Source of the DNA: Vandiemenella viatica
Taxonomy: Eukaryota > Arthropoda > Insecta > Orthoptera > Morabidae
Direction of reading: 5' to 3'
DNA: 64,000 nt
NCBI GenBank assembly: GCA_031002005.1
Contig: JARYHS010013631.1
Location: 67,143,832-67,207,831, forward strand
This document shows, piece after piece, positions 34,952-45,365 of the stretch. The notes beneath the pieces are model-generated. The model had not been told where the DNA came from, ran no database searches, and worked only from the letters and a program-made list of their open reading frames with translations. Made by a program: the position numbers and the translations under genes. Positions within the stretch are counted from its first letter, which is position 1. Every line of letters starts with the position of its first letter.

Positions 34952-35699
34952 AAAAGAAAAATGGTACAGAAATTATCATTGTACGCAAAGCGATTTCTTC
35001 ATCTTCCAACATTACTAGCAAACACCTTGTTCTATCTATGCTGATTCTCCCTCTACTGATATCTGGCAACAGTTTTGTTCAACTTGTTTTTGATTTCATC
35101 AACCAGGTTGAGAGACATAGTGAACATGGGGCCAATTAGAGAAAGCTCGAAGAAATGAGTTGCCAGAACCCGTTATTTTCGTTTACTTAGAAGTTAGTAT
35201 CAGAATAGCTAATTATTACCACTACCATTCATTACTGTGAAGTGATATTTTAGGATTACAGTTAATTCCGATGATTACCATATTCAGCCAAGCCCATTAA
35301 ACAAGCAGGATTCCGCAGCAGCTTTAGCACATAGAAACAACTTTCTTGCCCTAAGAGAATTAATTAGCCGAGCAAACAAATAGCAAGTACTTCTATCTGT
35401 AGGTTTTGTTTTTGAAAGAGTAATTAATTCAGAAAGTTATAAGGTTGTCGTGTAAGCATTGTAAGGGCGTGGTGTGCGGAGGTCTGTATCAGAAATCTGT
35501 TCTCCTCAACCTTCGTTGGCGTCAAAGAACCAACTAAGGTTTTCCTGACGAAAGAGATATTAGGCAAGGTGATCTAGTCACGCATAAATGGCTTTTATCT
35601 GTGTAGGAGATGGCAGTCAGGAATCTAGTACGGTCACAAAAGAAATTTGAAACTGTGACTTGTTCTTTTTTTTTTTCAACATTGCGACCTTTGAAATTA
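34952..35699. other. No gene seen
   Basis: No supported gene or repeat. Confidence 0.4.
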
Positions 35700-36035
35700 T
35701 TTTTCTTACCATTTCTGTGCTTCCCTGAGATTGGTGAGCGGTAAGAATTTAAACCACGATGAAAACTTTTCACACCTATTGAATGGTTGAGCGTAAAGAG
35801 TTAAAGGCTGAACCGCGAGCCAAGTTGCTTCCGTCTTGGCGGCCTCTTTCTTCTGGAAAGCAGAGAGAAGTTTATAAATTCCGATAGCGGCGGCCGTTTC
35901 ACAATATGAGAGAGTGGGATCCAGCCCCCGCCTCGGATTGATTCTCAAGTGGGCCGTCACGAGAGGAGGAGAAGCCGCGGGGAAAATTCGATACATGGCC
36001 TCAAGGCTCAGGACTCGGTCCAACTGTATTTCTTA
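35700..36035 (-). other. GC-rich open frame of unknown origin
   Basis: A minus-strand frame of 105 codons (36023-35706) coincides with a GC-rich patch (35820-36030) in AT-rich surroundings. It encodes a mixed-composition peptide with no domain I recognise. It could be a repeat fragment, a host exon or chance. No splice context was found that I trust. Confidence 0.2.
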
Positions 36036-36949
36036 GAGACGGTCGCAGGAAGAAATCTCAAATAAGATCCTCGCCTTAGTGACGCGTTATACGCAACAGC
36101 GTCCAATCTGTTCAGCGATGCACTGTCCACGGTGGCTGCAGGAGATTAAAGGTAGGGGATTCTTTCATCAGAAAAAAGTGCTTGGTTCCTGCCAACTACC
36201 ACACACTGCAATATAAAAGTGTTATCCACTTCAGGGATCGAACTTTTCTAGGAAACGTAGAAAATTGTATGGGTAGATAGTATTTCATCATTCATATCAC
36301 TTACATTACTTTCAGACCGGGTCATAAAGCCATCGTCGTAGAGACATAATGAAACGATCGACATTGAATTAACTGCTTCGAACCCCGGTGACGAGAAAGT
36401 TTCATCATTCAGAAATTGCGCCGCACAGTAAAAGAGGTGATGTTGTTTGATTCCTCTTGTCATATTTGATAGTTAAGTCACTGCGTAAATCTCAATACCC
36501 TCTACGGTGAGTATGGATTGAGAACGTACGATACTCTTAACGGTTATAGGTTCGTCGGAAGGGATCGTTAAATATAGCGGCTTCCTTAGTTCCCAAAGAA
36601 TCGGTCTGAATGGTATGGTACCGTTTTTCAACCTCTCACATCCAATCCACAGCAAAAACAATGCGCTACAGTGAACAAACTTACTATCTTCACACATTCG
36701 GTAACAGTTACAAAATCTTTCTCATGGTGAAAGGCTACGAAAAACAACTCTAGCTACAACTCCCCGGGTAGTTGTTACAAAGAAATAAAACCCTCCGTAG
36801 CCACTGCGTAGACCCGAGTACCCGCTATGGCATTCGTTTATCTCGTGTGGTGAAGGAGCGTTTTGTAAATTTTTCGCGATTCTTTATTTATTTATTATTG
36901 TTATTTAATTATGTTATTAGTGATAATCAGCCGCTTTTTTGTCTCGGGT
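36036..36949. other. No gene seen
   Basis: No supported feature. Confidence 0.4.
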
Positions 36950-37013
36950 TTCACAGGTCATGTCATAACCTGCGTCCTCCAGAATTAGAGGCCAGAGCGT
37001 TAACGCTCACCCA
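36950..37013 (-). repeat. SINE head relic
   Basis: CTGCGTCCTCC…GAGGCCAGAGCGTTAACGCTCACCCAC is the reverse complement of the main-family SINE head without its body. Confidence 0.55.
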
Positions 37014-37585
37014 CAATGATCATTAATTAGCCGGTTTAGTTTCGTTCAAATAAGAAGTATAACTGAATAATTGCGTACACTTAAGGCTGTAGTCTACTAA
37101 GGATTCCAAGATGGTTTAAGGCGTGAGTTTCTTATAGCCCTGTATACTAATTCGTGACCCCATGTTATTACCGAGATATTCCTGACTCTTCTTCATAGTT
37201 AATTTAGTATCTTGTTGATTCACAGTTAAGCTTTTGAAATATTATTGGCATTTGACTCATATACTTTAAGGAAAAATGTATTATTTTGATTACACTAAAC
37301 TCATCATTTAAACGTGCAGGAGTCAATTGTGATTGGCTGTAATATGAAATATGCAAACAGTGAGATAAGAGTTTTGTTAATTTCTATACACGTGAAACCG
37401 CGTAGGTTGCGAAAACAGTTATTAGATTACATGACCTGGAGATTACACGATCACATTATAATTAAGGCTAATACATAGTTTCAGGTAACCAAGGAAAACA
37501 CGAATTTCGCACTATTCCTTCTTAAAAAAGACGAAAGTTTATTGTATACATCTATACTGTGAGTTTTAAACATCAGCTAAATATT
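37014..37585. other. No gene seen
   Basis: No supported feature. Confidence 0.4.
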
Positions 37586-37593
37586 AAATAGTT

Positions 37594-37840
37594 ACCGAGA
37601 GTGGTAGGTGAGTGGTAACGCTCTGGCCTCGCATTCGGGTGTACTTGGGTTCGAATCCGCGTCCGGGCATCCAGATTTGGGTTTTTCATGGTTCCACAAA
37701 TCGCTCCAGGTGAATGCAGGGATGCTTCCTTCATAAAGGCCATGATCAAATTTCTTCCCGTTCCTTGTCCCCAGTCCTTTCCCACCTATAGTGAACTTTA
37801 CGTGGACATCAATAATGTGTAAAGCCACAGCAAAAAATAA
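37594..37840 (+). mobile_element. tRNA-derived SINE, subfamily A
   Basis: Full-length plus-strand copy: head GTGGTAGGTGAGTGG, B box GGTTCGAATCC, body landmarks, and an end with GTGTAAAGCCACAGC plus A-rich tail. Perfect 8-bp target duplications AAATAGTT at 37586-37593 and 37841-37848. Confidence 0.92.
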
Positions 37841-37848
37841 AAATAGTT

Positions 37849-38719
37849 GAATGTGATGTGTGTCAGTATTTTTATAGGTGGAAGAACAGAATTCATTTTA
37901 GAACTTATCAGTCTCCATATCAAACATATTATGATTGCAGGGTGCTGGCAAGATAGCAGAATTCTCAAATCAAGGTGTGTTAAAACACATTTCTGCTCCC
38001 ATACGGCTAAATTCGATCACTTATTTGATAACTTGATGATAAATATCACTAGCGATCAGATTATTCAGTTAGTTTAGTATTTAGTTGTTCTTGCACATTC
38101 ATTACTTTTTGTAGATTAAATCAATCATCTATCAATAGCCACCGCACGTTAGTGACAACAATACCTCAAACTAAATAAATGTATATCGTTTGTTGAACCA
38201 ACCCATATTGGTACTGGTTGAACGATTGTATTTGTTAAACTTAATTGAATTCCTTGTTTAAACGAACATATACGAGTACATAGCTAAATCCTCTGAGATA
38301 GATCAGGCAGGCAAGAAGAGACGGAAGCACCCACGTCAGCACTACCAGCTATGAGCTTGTTTCAACATTGAACGGCACAGCGACAGCACAGCGAACTACA
38401 CAGTCCGCAGTTAGTAGTTTGAGAATTAAACTTTCAGAAAACTTAAACTTCGATTACAGCATTTACTAGAAAAGTAAAATATTAGTTGTGTGATAAAACT
38501 TGAAAATCTCACGCAATTTCGTTTTGACATTCAGCAAGAAAAGAAAACTGAGTTTTGGATTAATACTCCTTAACCTCCTAGCATTCATTTTCCAAGCTAG
38601 AATAGACGATATTTGAAGAAATAACCATAAATTGGAATAGTGGATTTATTTAAAAGAAGAAGTGAAAGTTCAGGAAATAAGTCTAAATCCAAAAAGAAAC
38701 ACTGAATTTTTACCCTTTG
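37849..38719. other. No gene seen
   Basis: AT-rich DNA without support for a gene. Confidence 0.4.
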
Positions 38720-38905
38720 GGCTTTACGAAGTTATAGGAGGTAGGAAAAGATTGGCTGTGGGTGGTGAAAGAACGGGAACGAATTTGGCGATGGCCTGTT
38801 GGATGGCATTCACTTGTAGTGATTCCGGGAAATCATGGAAAACCAAAATCCGGATCAGAAAACGCGTCTTCCAGATGGCCAGGTCCAAGCATCGGACTCG
38901 GTTAA
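38720..38905 (-). repeat. Degenerate SINE, minus strand
   Basis: Keeps the body order of the main SINE (CTTTACGAAG, GGCGATGGCC, ATTCACTTGTAGTGATT, AAATCATGGAAAACC) but is diverged and has lost a recognisable B box. Confidence 0.6.
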
Positions 38906-39267
38906 ACCGTAACAGATACGAGATATGAATTAGTGCCATCCCTTTGCTGAAATTGTAAGTGCTGCCATCTATATATTTAACATTAGAGCCTGCAATAAAA
39001 GAGCAGCACATAACTATGTAACCAACATGATTTTCTTGTATTATCAGGCAGACGACTGTCGATATGGACTCTTTCTGGCAACCAACTGCCTTTTCACGTA
39101 GTGTTGGTGATGAATTAACAAACCACTCACCTGCTAAGTGAGACCAACTCTCTGGGCATTAACCTGTGTTAGGTCGGCTTTCAAAGGCAGCCGTTTGTAA
39201 CACATGCCGTCAACATGTTTTGGGATTAAAACGGCAAAAGCCTCTCGGCTCTCACTGCCCGTTCATC
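38906..39267. other. No gene seen
   Basis: No supported feature. Confidence 0.4.
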
Positions 39268-39270
39268 TAA

Positions 39271-39628
39271 AGGCGCATTCCCACGATCCCTTGTAGGAGA
39301 GGCGAGACGAGACGGGACGGGACGGGACGAGACGCCATGGGAATAGGGCCGCCTTTGCTAGCGGAGACAAGACGCAACTATCCATTCTGAGTCGGTAAAG
39401 ATCACAGGCGTGTGTAGCGGTGCGCTGTTGCCATCGGTTTGCAGCAGCGGTGCGCACCCCTTCTGTTGCTGTAAAGTGCTCTGTGCCAAACGACACTAGG
39501 CAACGTGGTGCGGAGGTGGCGGCAAGTTAAGCTAGGACTAACCTGCGGCCCGCGGTCGTCCCTACACTTCGGCTAATGAGGTCCCGTCCCGTCTCTCCTC
39601 TCCTACAAGGGATCGTGGAAATGCGCCT
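39271..39628. mobile_element. PIF/Harbinger-like TIR element (358 bp), GC-rich
   Basis: TIRs of roughly 45 bp start AGGCGCATTCCCACGATCCC (left) and AGGCGCATTTCCACGATCCC (right, reverse complement) and run into GGGACGGGAC pentamer arrays. Flanked by TAA at 39268-39270 and 39629-39631, the 3-bp TWA duplication of PIF/Harbinger. The interior has no transposase, so it is a MITE. The frame at 39263-39496 on the minus strand is an artefact of the GC-rich repeat. Confidence 0.88.
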
Positions 39629-39631
39629 TAA

Positions 39632-40324
39632 GTCTGCTCCTGACAGCCGTAGCTCTGTTGACGCTACCCTTCTTGTCGCTGCTGGAAGCAGCACTCCCCG
39701 GTACCAAGGAGGATCTGGGTGCCTGGTTAAAATAAATACTGAGTAACCGCACAAGTGCAAGTCGAGTCTCGCGAAATCCTGGTTCCGTAATCTAATGAGA
39801 TTAGTAGATATCTGGTACGTAGCAGGTAAAAGGGTAGCATGAAAGTAATTGCTTGACACGTTTACAGATTGAAGGGTGCATCCATTCTCGTGGCACCCAA
39901 TACCGTGCCACGTTGCCGCTCCAACCGCTAGGGCAATCTTTTGGTTCCAATACAATATATTATATGAATACTCTACGGACTCTAAATTCAAATAACTTTT
40001 CAGTAAAATAGTAGACTTCTGTTTGTTTGTCAGAAACATAGAAAGTATATCAATATTTGCCGTTTAAATACAAGATATGATAAGTTGTCATCTTGGTCTT
40101 CCTTACCATATTTTCTCAACATTTTGAGATCGGCTGCCATTCATGAGTCTTACTCATCTTTGCCGTGGCCGAATTTGGAGTTTCGGTTTTACGACGGCAT
40201 ACGCTTGCTGACGCTAAATATTTTATACGTTCCAATGTGGGACGTAAAATGTTTCCATCCTTCCGTGAAACGTGTAACTATGTTCTGTGTGTGATAAGTG
40301 TATTTTTTGTTTGTGAAACATGTA
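39632..40324. other. No gene seen
   Basis: No supported gene. A 170-codon minus-strand frame (40039-39527) mostly runs through the MITE and flanking non-coding DNA. Confidence 0.4.
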
Positions 40325-40505
40325 GTTGACGAGGCGGAGATTGGGAACCATCCCGGCATTCGCGTTGCTGGTTTCAGAAAATTGCGTAAAAACCGGAGTC
40401 ATGACGGTCGGTACGTGCGGCCCGGGCTCGTGCCGGGCCCCGTTACATCCCCATCCAGTATGCGGCACCTCAGTGCACTGAACCACACTGGCGGATACAA
40501 GAGGT
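40325..40505. repeat. Degenerate SINE family 4 copy
   Basis: Shares CCCGGCATT(T/C)GC and a following AAATTGCG…AAAACC block with 13790-13890, and continues into a GC-rich GGCCCGGGCTCGTGCCGGGCCCC hairpin and a TGCGGCACCTCAGTGCACTGAACCAC end. That end reads, on the other strand, like a tRNA-derived head. Confidence 0.5.
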
Positions 40506-40659
40506 GGTAGGTACTGGGGACAGATTTCAAGTTCATAGGAAGTCCTGTACAAAATTTATCTAAAATCATTAATTCCGCTTATAAGATTCCGTTTAAGTGC
40601 TAGAGACCGACGGATGTACATACACCGTAGTACGTATCAGTGTGAAAATAGTTGTGTCG
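40506..40659. other. Spacer
   Basis: No supported feature. Confidence 0.4.
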
Positions 40660-41019
40660 CAGCCCGTGATTTTGCGGACTGCGCCTGGCCGGCTCGCCCC
40701 AACAGGCCGTTCGAACAGAGCCGTCCGTAGTCGCCCCTGCTGGCCTGTGGTGGCGAGTCTTGGTCCCTTGGCAGTCGGTTTCTTCAAATGTGCGCGTTTT
40801 CCTCTTCTGCAGTATAGTCCTTCGTGCGGGCGAGCGTGTCACTTTGTTTCATATTCGACTGCACACTTATGTTGTGGAAGTGTATATAGAGTGGTCAAAT
40901 TTTATAATGTAGCTGCAGCGAAATTACGCGATATGTCACATGAACCGCGTGCTCGCCTTGGCACGCGCTGATCCGTACAATTCGGCCTGGCCCGGCGATG
41001 CCTGCAAAATCACAGGCTG
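40660..41019. mobile_element. Candidate TIR element (360 bp), GC-rich
   Basis: CAGCCCGTGATTTTGCGG at the left edge matches CAGCCTGTGATTTTGCAG from the right edge (reverse complement). The inverted match then continues more weakly for about 15 bases through GCGCC(T/G)GGCC. I could not see a target duplication, so the class is open. The frames on both strands here (40593-40971) are long because of the GC content and are not convincing genes. Confidence 0.55.
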
Positions 41020-43017
41020 TGGGAAGTGATCCGACGCGTGCGACGGAACCAACTGCTCCGCTCTTCTGGGCAAACCAATTCGCTAGAAATAAATACCATA
41101 TGAAATGATACAGATTAATGCTCTGAGCAGAGTTTATAACAAGTCAAAGATGGATTGTTACGGAAACACTAGTAAAACAGTAGCTCTGATTCGGTTGCTG
41201 TGGTCCCCGTCGTTCTTGAATCCCGCAATCAAGTAAGGGGGAAAAATACTGAGTGATACAAGTCAGGGAGAGGCTCCTTGTATTTGGTCCAACAGTTTAG
41301 GTACCCAGCTTTCTCTAAATCAGACCATATTTGTTAGCAACGTCATTGAAATCTATGCTAGCAGCTCCATTTATATCGAGCAACATAATTTACTGCTAAA
41401 ATCATTTTTTTTTAAACTGATTCTACTGCCACATTTTGCAGTGCCGAAGCATTACAACGTATTACGGCGAAGTAAACTAAATTAAAAGATTTGAAGTCAG
41501 CATAACGCAACTAACTCTAACAAAATTTAACCTTTCACCGAAATTAAATATTTGGGATAAATAAGAATATTACTCTCGTTGTAGTGTTTACTAACGTTGT
41601 TTGGCGAAAGAAATTGTAAGTTACCTCTCTTACTGGATTACTAAATTAAATTTTTATTGTTAATTAAAATTGCTATTTTACTCAAATATTGATTTTATAT
41701 TGAATATGGGATAATATTACATCTGGTAATAATTGACAAACAATTTATATTTATCAACAAAAAAAAAACATTGTGGAAAAAATCTAACTGTAGTAAACAG
41801 TACATTGCCTCCGGCATGGCTAATATTAAACTCAAATTTCCGAGTAATAACAATATTGGGTCGCTGTCCTTATTGTCCAAAACTAAATTGGTTGAAAAGT
41901 TTAGAATGCGGAGAAACAAGAAACTTTTACAGGGTGCTTCAGGTATTATTCCAAGGTGACATGTGAACACAAATGCTGCGGAAATTATTTTCACATTACC
42001 GTATCGCTTTATTATTCAAGGCACTGATGAAACTATGGCTTCATTATCGTTGCACTTAGGTGGGTCACCTTAAACATCCACTGCTCACAAATAAAACTGA
42101 TTCACCCACTTAGAATCTGATTCACTCCAGGTAACAAACATGGCTTCTTTCTCCTCCACGAGCAGCAGACGGTCTCCCTTTGTTTCACCCTTGCACCCCA
42201 CGTGCCATGGTTATTGTCGCGGCAGAAACCGCACAGCCAATGAGATTCCTCCAGTCGATCCGCGTCCGCGCCGTTGGTGGTGGCAAAGCATGTATCCAAA
42301 ATTGTCGTCTTAGTATGTGCCCAATAGATGACAGAAACTGTCCAATTCAGTCACCCACACAGTCAAACTTTGATTCGTCCTTGAGCGCCCTCTGTTGTCC
42401 AACAACTTGCTAACAGCTCACCAATCCGGGTGCAAATATTAGGAAGTGCGTCACATGTAGTGTATACTCCACAACACTAAAAAATAAAGGTTACAATTAG
42501 TTAAAATATAAGAGTCATAAGCCCAGAGTGAACTCTTGACTTGAAGGATATAAAGCTTAATCACCACACCTGTTTGTGTTCTATAAGAGATAAACAATAT
42601 ATGTCATGGTCACGATAAATATGTTACCGTCATAACTTGTTTGTTATGAATTCTGCGAACATATCCTTATTTTTCTCTTTCTTCTGGTATAATCTCCTAC
42701 AATACTGCGATTTTTAAATTATTAAATTTAAAATTATTAAATTTAAATGATCTAAGGCAACTTTTCATTGTGAATCATGCGTGTGTTAGGTTAATATGTA
42801 TATTAATTGCTTTTGATTTGTGCATGGCAATAATATAGTGATGGGAATCTGTACAACGAAATGCGAACTTCGTTGATTCAATGAAGTTTTATACTATTTG
42901 AGAGCTAATAGGATGCGGTGACAAGTCAAAAATTGCTTCTGATATATTCTTGAATGTAAGGAAGGTCTAAATGCAGTCGAAGGGTTTCCAAACATTTGAG
43001 CCACCGGAGAAGACGTA
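41020..43017. other. No gene seen
   Basis: About 2 kb of mostly AT-rich DNA. A GC-richer patch at 42120-42290 contains CACGTG and GCCAATGAG (promoter-like words), but there is no gene beside it to regulate. Confidence 0.4.
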
Positions 43018-43320
43018 AGCGGTCTGGTGGCTCAGTGGTTAAGATGTCTGACTGGAGATAAAATGGTACAGGACCTGGTTAGAATCAAGGTCTCGACTGG
43101 GATTTTCAAAGGCGTTTCACTCGGCCTTCACCTCAAGCACAACTTGCTGTGTAATGTGAACTACACCTGAAGGTTTCCGTGATTCGGATTCCGTGTTAAG
43201 CTGTAAGTCGCGTATACCCGGTTGGATTACCGGGTTAGCTTAATGCGGCTAAGACAGGGGCAAATTACGCAGCCAATAAAACCCGGTCACCAGGTTATTA
43301 TGACTATCGAGCCTTTACCG
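43018..43320 (+). mobile_element. SINE family 2 copy
   Basis: Head GGTCTGGTGGCTCAGTGG (A box) matches 6583 onward, with a damaged B box (CCTGGTTAGAATCAAGG). The body matches the copy at 26605, sharing ATTACCGGGTTAG…GGCTAAGACAG. The 3' end is uncertain. Confidence 0.7.
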
Positions 43321-43905
43321 GAGAAAACAAATCGAGCAAGCCGTTTCAGTTAGGGTCACTCGATCATCGGCCTCCGATCGATACTATCCGAATGCTTTAA
43401 TGCGCAGTTACCAATGCTATTCAGATAGAGATTTAACAAATGTGAATTCGACTATCGCACGTCATTTTTATTCCTCTGTGAAGTGGAAAAAAGCTGGAAC
43501 CTTGGTGACAACCTGACAATGCCTGATGGGGAGGAAGCTCTGTCTGGCGGGCCGGTATCGCGTGAGGCCTTAGGGGAGCGAACCAAGGTGGGCGGAGGCA
43601 GCGATCGCTAATGGAAATCCTGCGCCCCACAGACAGCTACATAAATATTGCACCAGCACTGCTCTCAGGGTACGACCACCTCGGGGACCGTTGACCCATA
43701 TCCCAGAGTGATAACCACGTGGCTGTAGACGGGAATAGACCTATACAGCATTCACCGTGGTCTAGAGAACCCCAGACCTCGAAATAAACATCATTAATCA
43801 AGATGTAATGGTAATTAAGATTACAGCAGGCTTTAAAAAAGTAATATATTTTCTTGCAAAGAAGTTTTATTACCAACTCCACCCAAATTTTAATTCCGTC
43901 GCCAT
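43321..43905. other. No gene seen
   Basis: No supported gene. A GC-rich patch at 43540-43690 is unassigned. Confidence 0.4.
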
Positions 43906-44035
43906 GGGCGCCTCCTGCCATATCCCGTATATCCCTTCCAAACCATTCATTACCTTTCCGGATAGGTGCAATGCACCCTCCGTCAAACACTTTTAGTGAA
44001 TCGCGGAGTAATAGTAATGACAAAAACAATTTTGA
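43906..44035 (+). repeat. Repeat family 3, copy 1
   Basis: Begins GGGCGCCTCCTGCCATAT and contains CGTATATCCCTTC, CAATGCACC and GATTCGCGGAGTA-like words, ending in an AAT-rich tail. The same order occurs at 60572-60712. It is probably a retroelement 3' end. Confidence 0.7.
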
Positions 44036-44409
44036 GCGTATATTTCTTTAAAGTTCTTAAAACCATAACATATTTTACACTGATCAATATCAAATAACAT
44101 CTATCACAAAAAGTAATAAAATCCTACGTGTTATAAAAACAGTCGGAGGTCTATGGCGGCCAATTAAATTCTCTCTTCAAGGAATATACCGAAAATAATT
44201 TTGCTCTGGCGATTTTTTCGTGCTTCCTTTACAGGCCAATGAATCGAAATTGAAAAGACAAATTAAAAAAAAAAAATCTATGCGAGACTAATTATTTAAT
44301 AACTTCCGTACATATTTTGGAAAAACAACTATTTCGTGTACAAGATTTCTTTCCCTTACAGCATCATTTTTCGTGGTTTCAGTGCGAAAGCAGTGTTAAC
44401 TAATCGATT

Positions 44410-44435
44410 AATTTTTTTTTTTTTTTTTTTTTTTT
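44410..44435. repeat. Poly-T run
   Basis: About 24 T in a row just upstream of the fold-back element. A minus-strand retro-insert tail is possible. Confidence 0.8.
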
Positions 44436-44482
44436 GAATTGACAGCTGAGAAAATTTTTGTATATACTGTTTTATAACTATA

Positions 44483-44939
44483 CAAATAATGCTCTCGGGT
44501 GACTAGGACCGAGCGGGGCGGTGTAACGGTTAGCGTTCTCGCCTCGCATTCGGGAGGACGGCGGTTCGAATCCCCGTCCGGGCATCCAGATTTGGGTTTT
44601 CCATGGTTTCCCCAAATCACTCCAGGCAAATGCCGGGATGCTTCCTTCAAAAAGGCCATGGCCGAATTCCTTCCCATTCCTTGCCCCCATCCTTTCTCGT
44701 CTCTAAAGACCTCGATGTTAAAAAGAGACGTAAAGCAGTAAAAAAAAAAAATCGGGTGACTAGCCGAGTTATAGGAGTGTTATAATTACACAATATTTCG
44801 GCGCTCTCAATCGTTGGCGCCTTCTTCTGATGATTGAGAGCGCCGAAATATTGTGTAATTATAACACTCCTATAACTCGGCTAGTCACCCGAGAGCATTA
44901 TTTATATTCTCAACGCCGAGAAAGACTACATAATTATGT
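44483..44939. mobile_element. Palindromic element with 72-bp arms, split by SINE
   Basis: With the SINE (44507-44751) and its duplicated target removed, 44484-44506 plus 44764-44812 is an exact reverse complement of 44832-44903 (72 of 72 bases) around a 19-base centre. The block is flanked by near-identical 14-bp direct repeats GTTTTATAACT(A/G)TA at 44469-44482 and 44940-44953, a likely target duplication. The centre reads CTGATGA…GCGCCGAAATATTG, resembling hammerhead-ribozyme core words reported in Penelope-like element terminal repeats. The element at 62397-62687 has the same plan. Confidence 0.85.
44507..44751 (+). mobile_element. tRNA-derived SINE, subfamily B, in palindrome arm
   Basis: Full-length plus-strand copy with intact A and B boxes, GCGGGGCGG head variant, subfamily B end (AGAGACGTAAAGCAGT) and an A12 tail. 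Perfect 12-bp target duplications TCGGGTGACTAG at 44495-44506 and 44752-44763. It split the left arm of the fold-back element, so it is younger than that element. Confidence 0.95.
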
Positions 44940-45224
44940 GTTTTATAACTGTATCAACTTGTTCCGGCATAAAGTCTGCGTCACAATTTGCTTGTCCTCA
45001 CTACACACCAATCAGATAATAACCGACTTCAAAGCCACCAACAAAATGGTAATGGTACCAAAAGAAACACCCACTATACCTATGTAAACTCGTCTGTCAA
45101 CTGACTTCTGCATGTTCTGTTCTTAGTTGTTATTCTTTTTATTTGTAAATAACTGACGAAAAAAGAGTATCAGAATCGACTTTTCTAGTTACTTCCGGTA
45201 CGCTGTTGTTATTTCTGTTTTACA

Positions 45225-45365
45225 TAGTTTCCCGAAATCACTTCAGGCATCCCAGGGAGAGTTCTTAAACAGTCGTGGCTGAATTCCTTCCTGTTCCATT
45301 CTCCATTATTCTCTCGCGACTCTACTGAGGTCAAGCTGCTAATTAAGAAGCGAAAAAAAGTAAAG
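45225..45365 (+). repeat. Degenerate SINE body
   Basis: TTCCCGAAATCACTTCAGGCAT, GTGGCTGAATTCCTTCC and a terminal GTAAAGCAG follow the main-family order. The head is lost. Confidence 0.6.

Noticed and set aside
39263..40039. Minus-strand genes in GC-rich sequence
   Set aside because: The frames run through MITE terminal repeats and pentamer arrays; they are open because of GC content.
40593..40971. Genes in the GC-rich block
   Set aside because: The block is bounded by inverted terminal repeats and the frames overlap on both strands without domains.
44499..44741. Conserved small protein with 'SGHPDLGFPWFPQ' and its mirror frames
   Set aside because: The same peptide appears wherever the SINE occurs (24.1, 49.2, 49.4, 51.5 kb) and on both strands; it is the translated SINE body.
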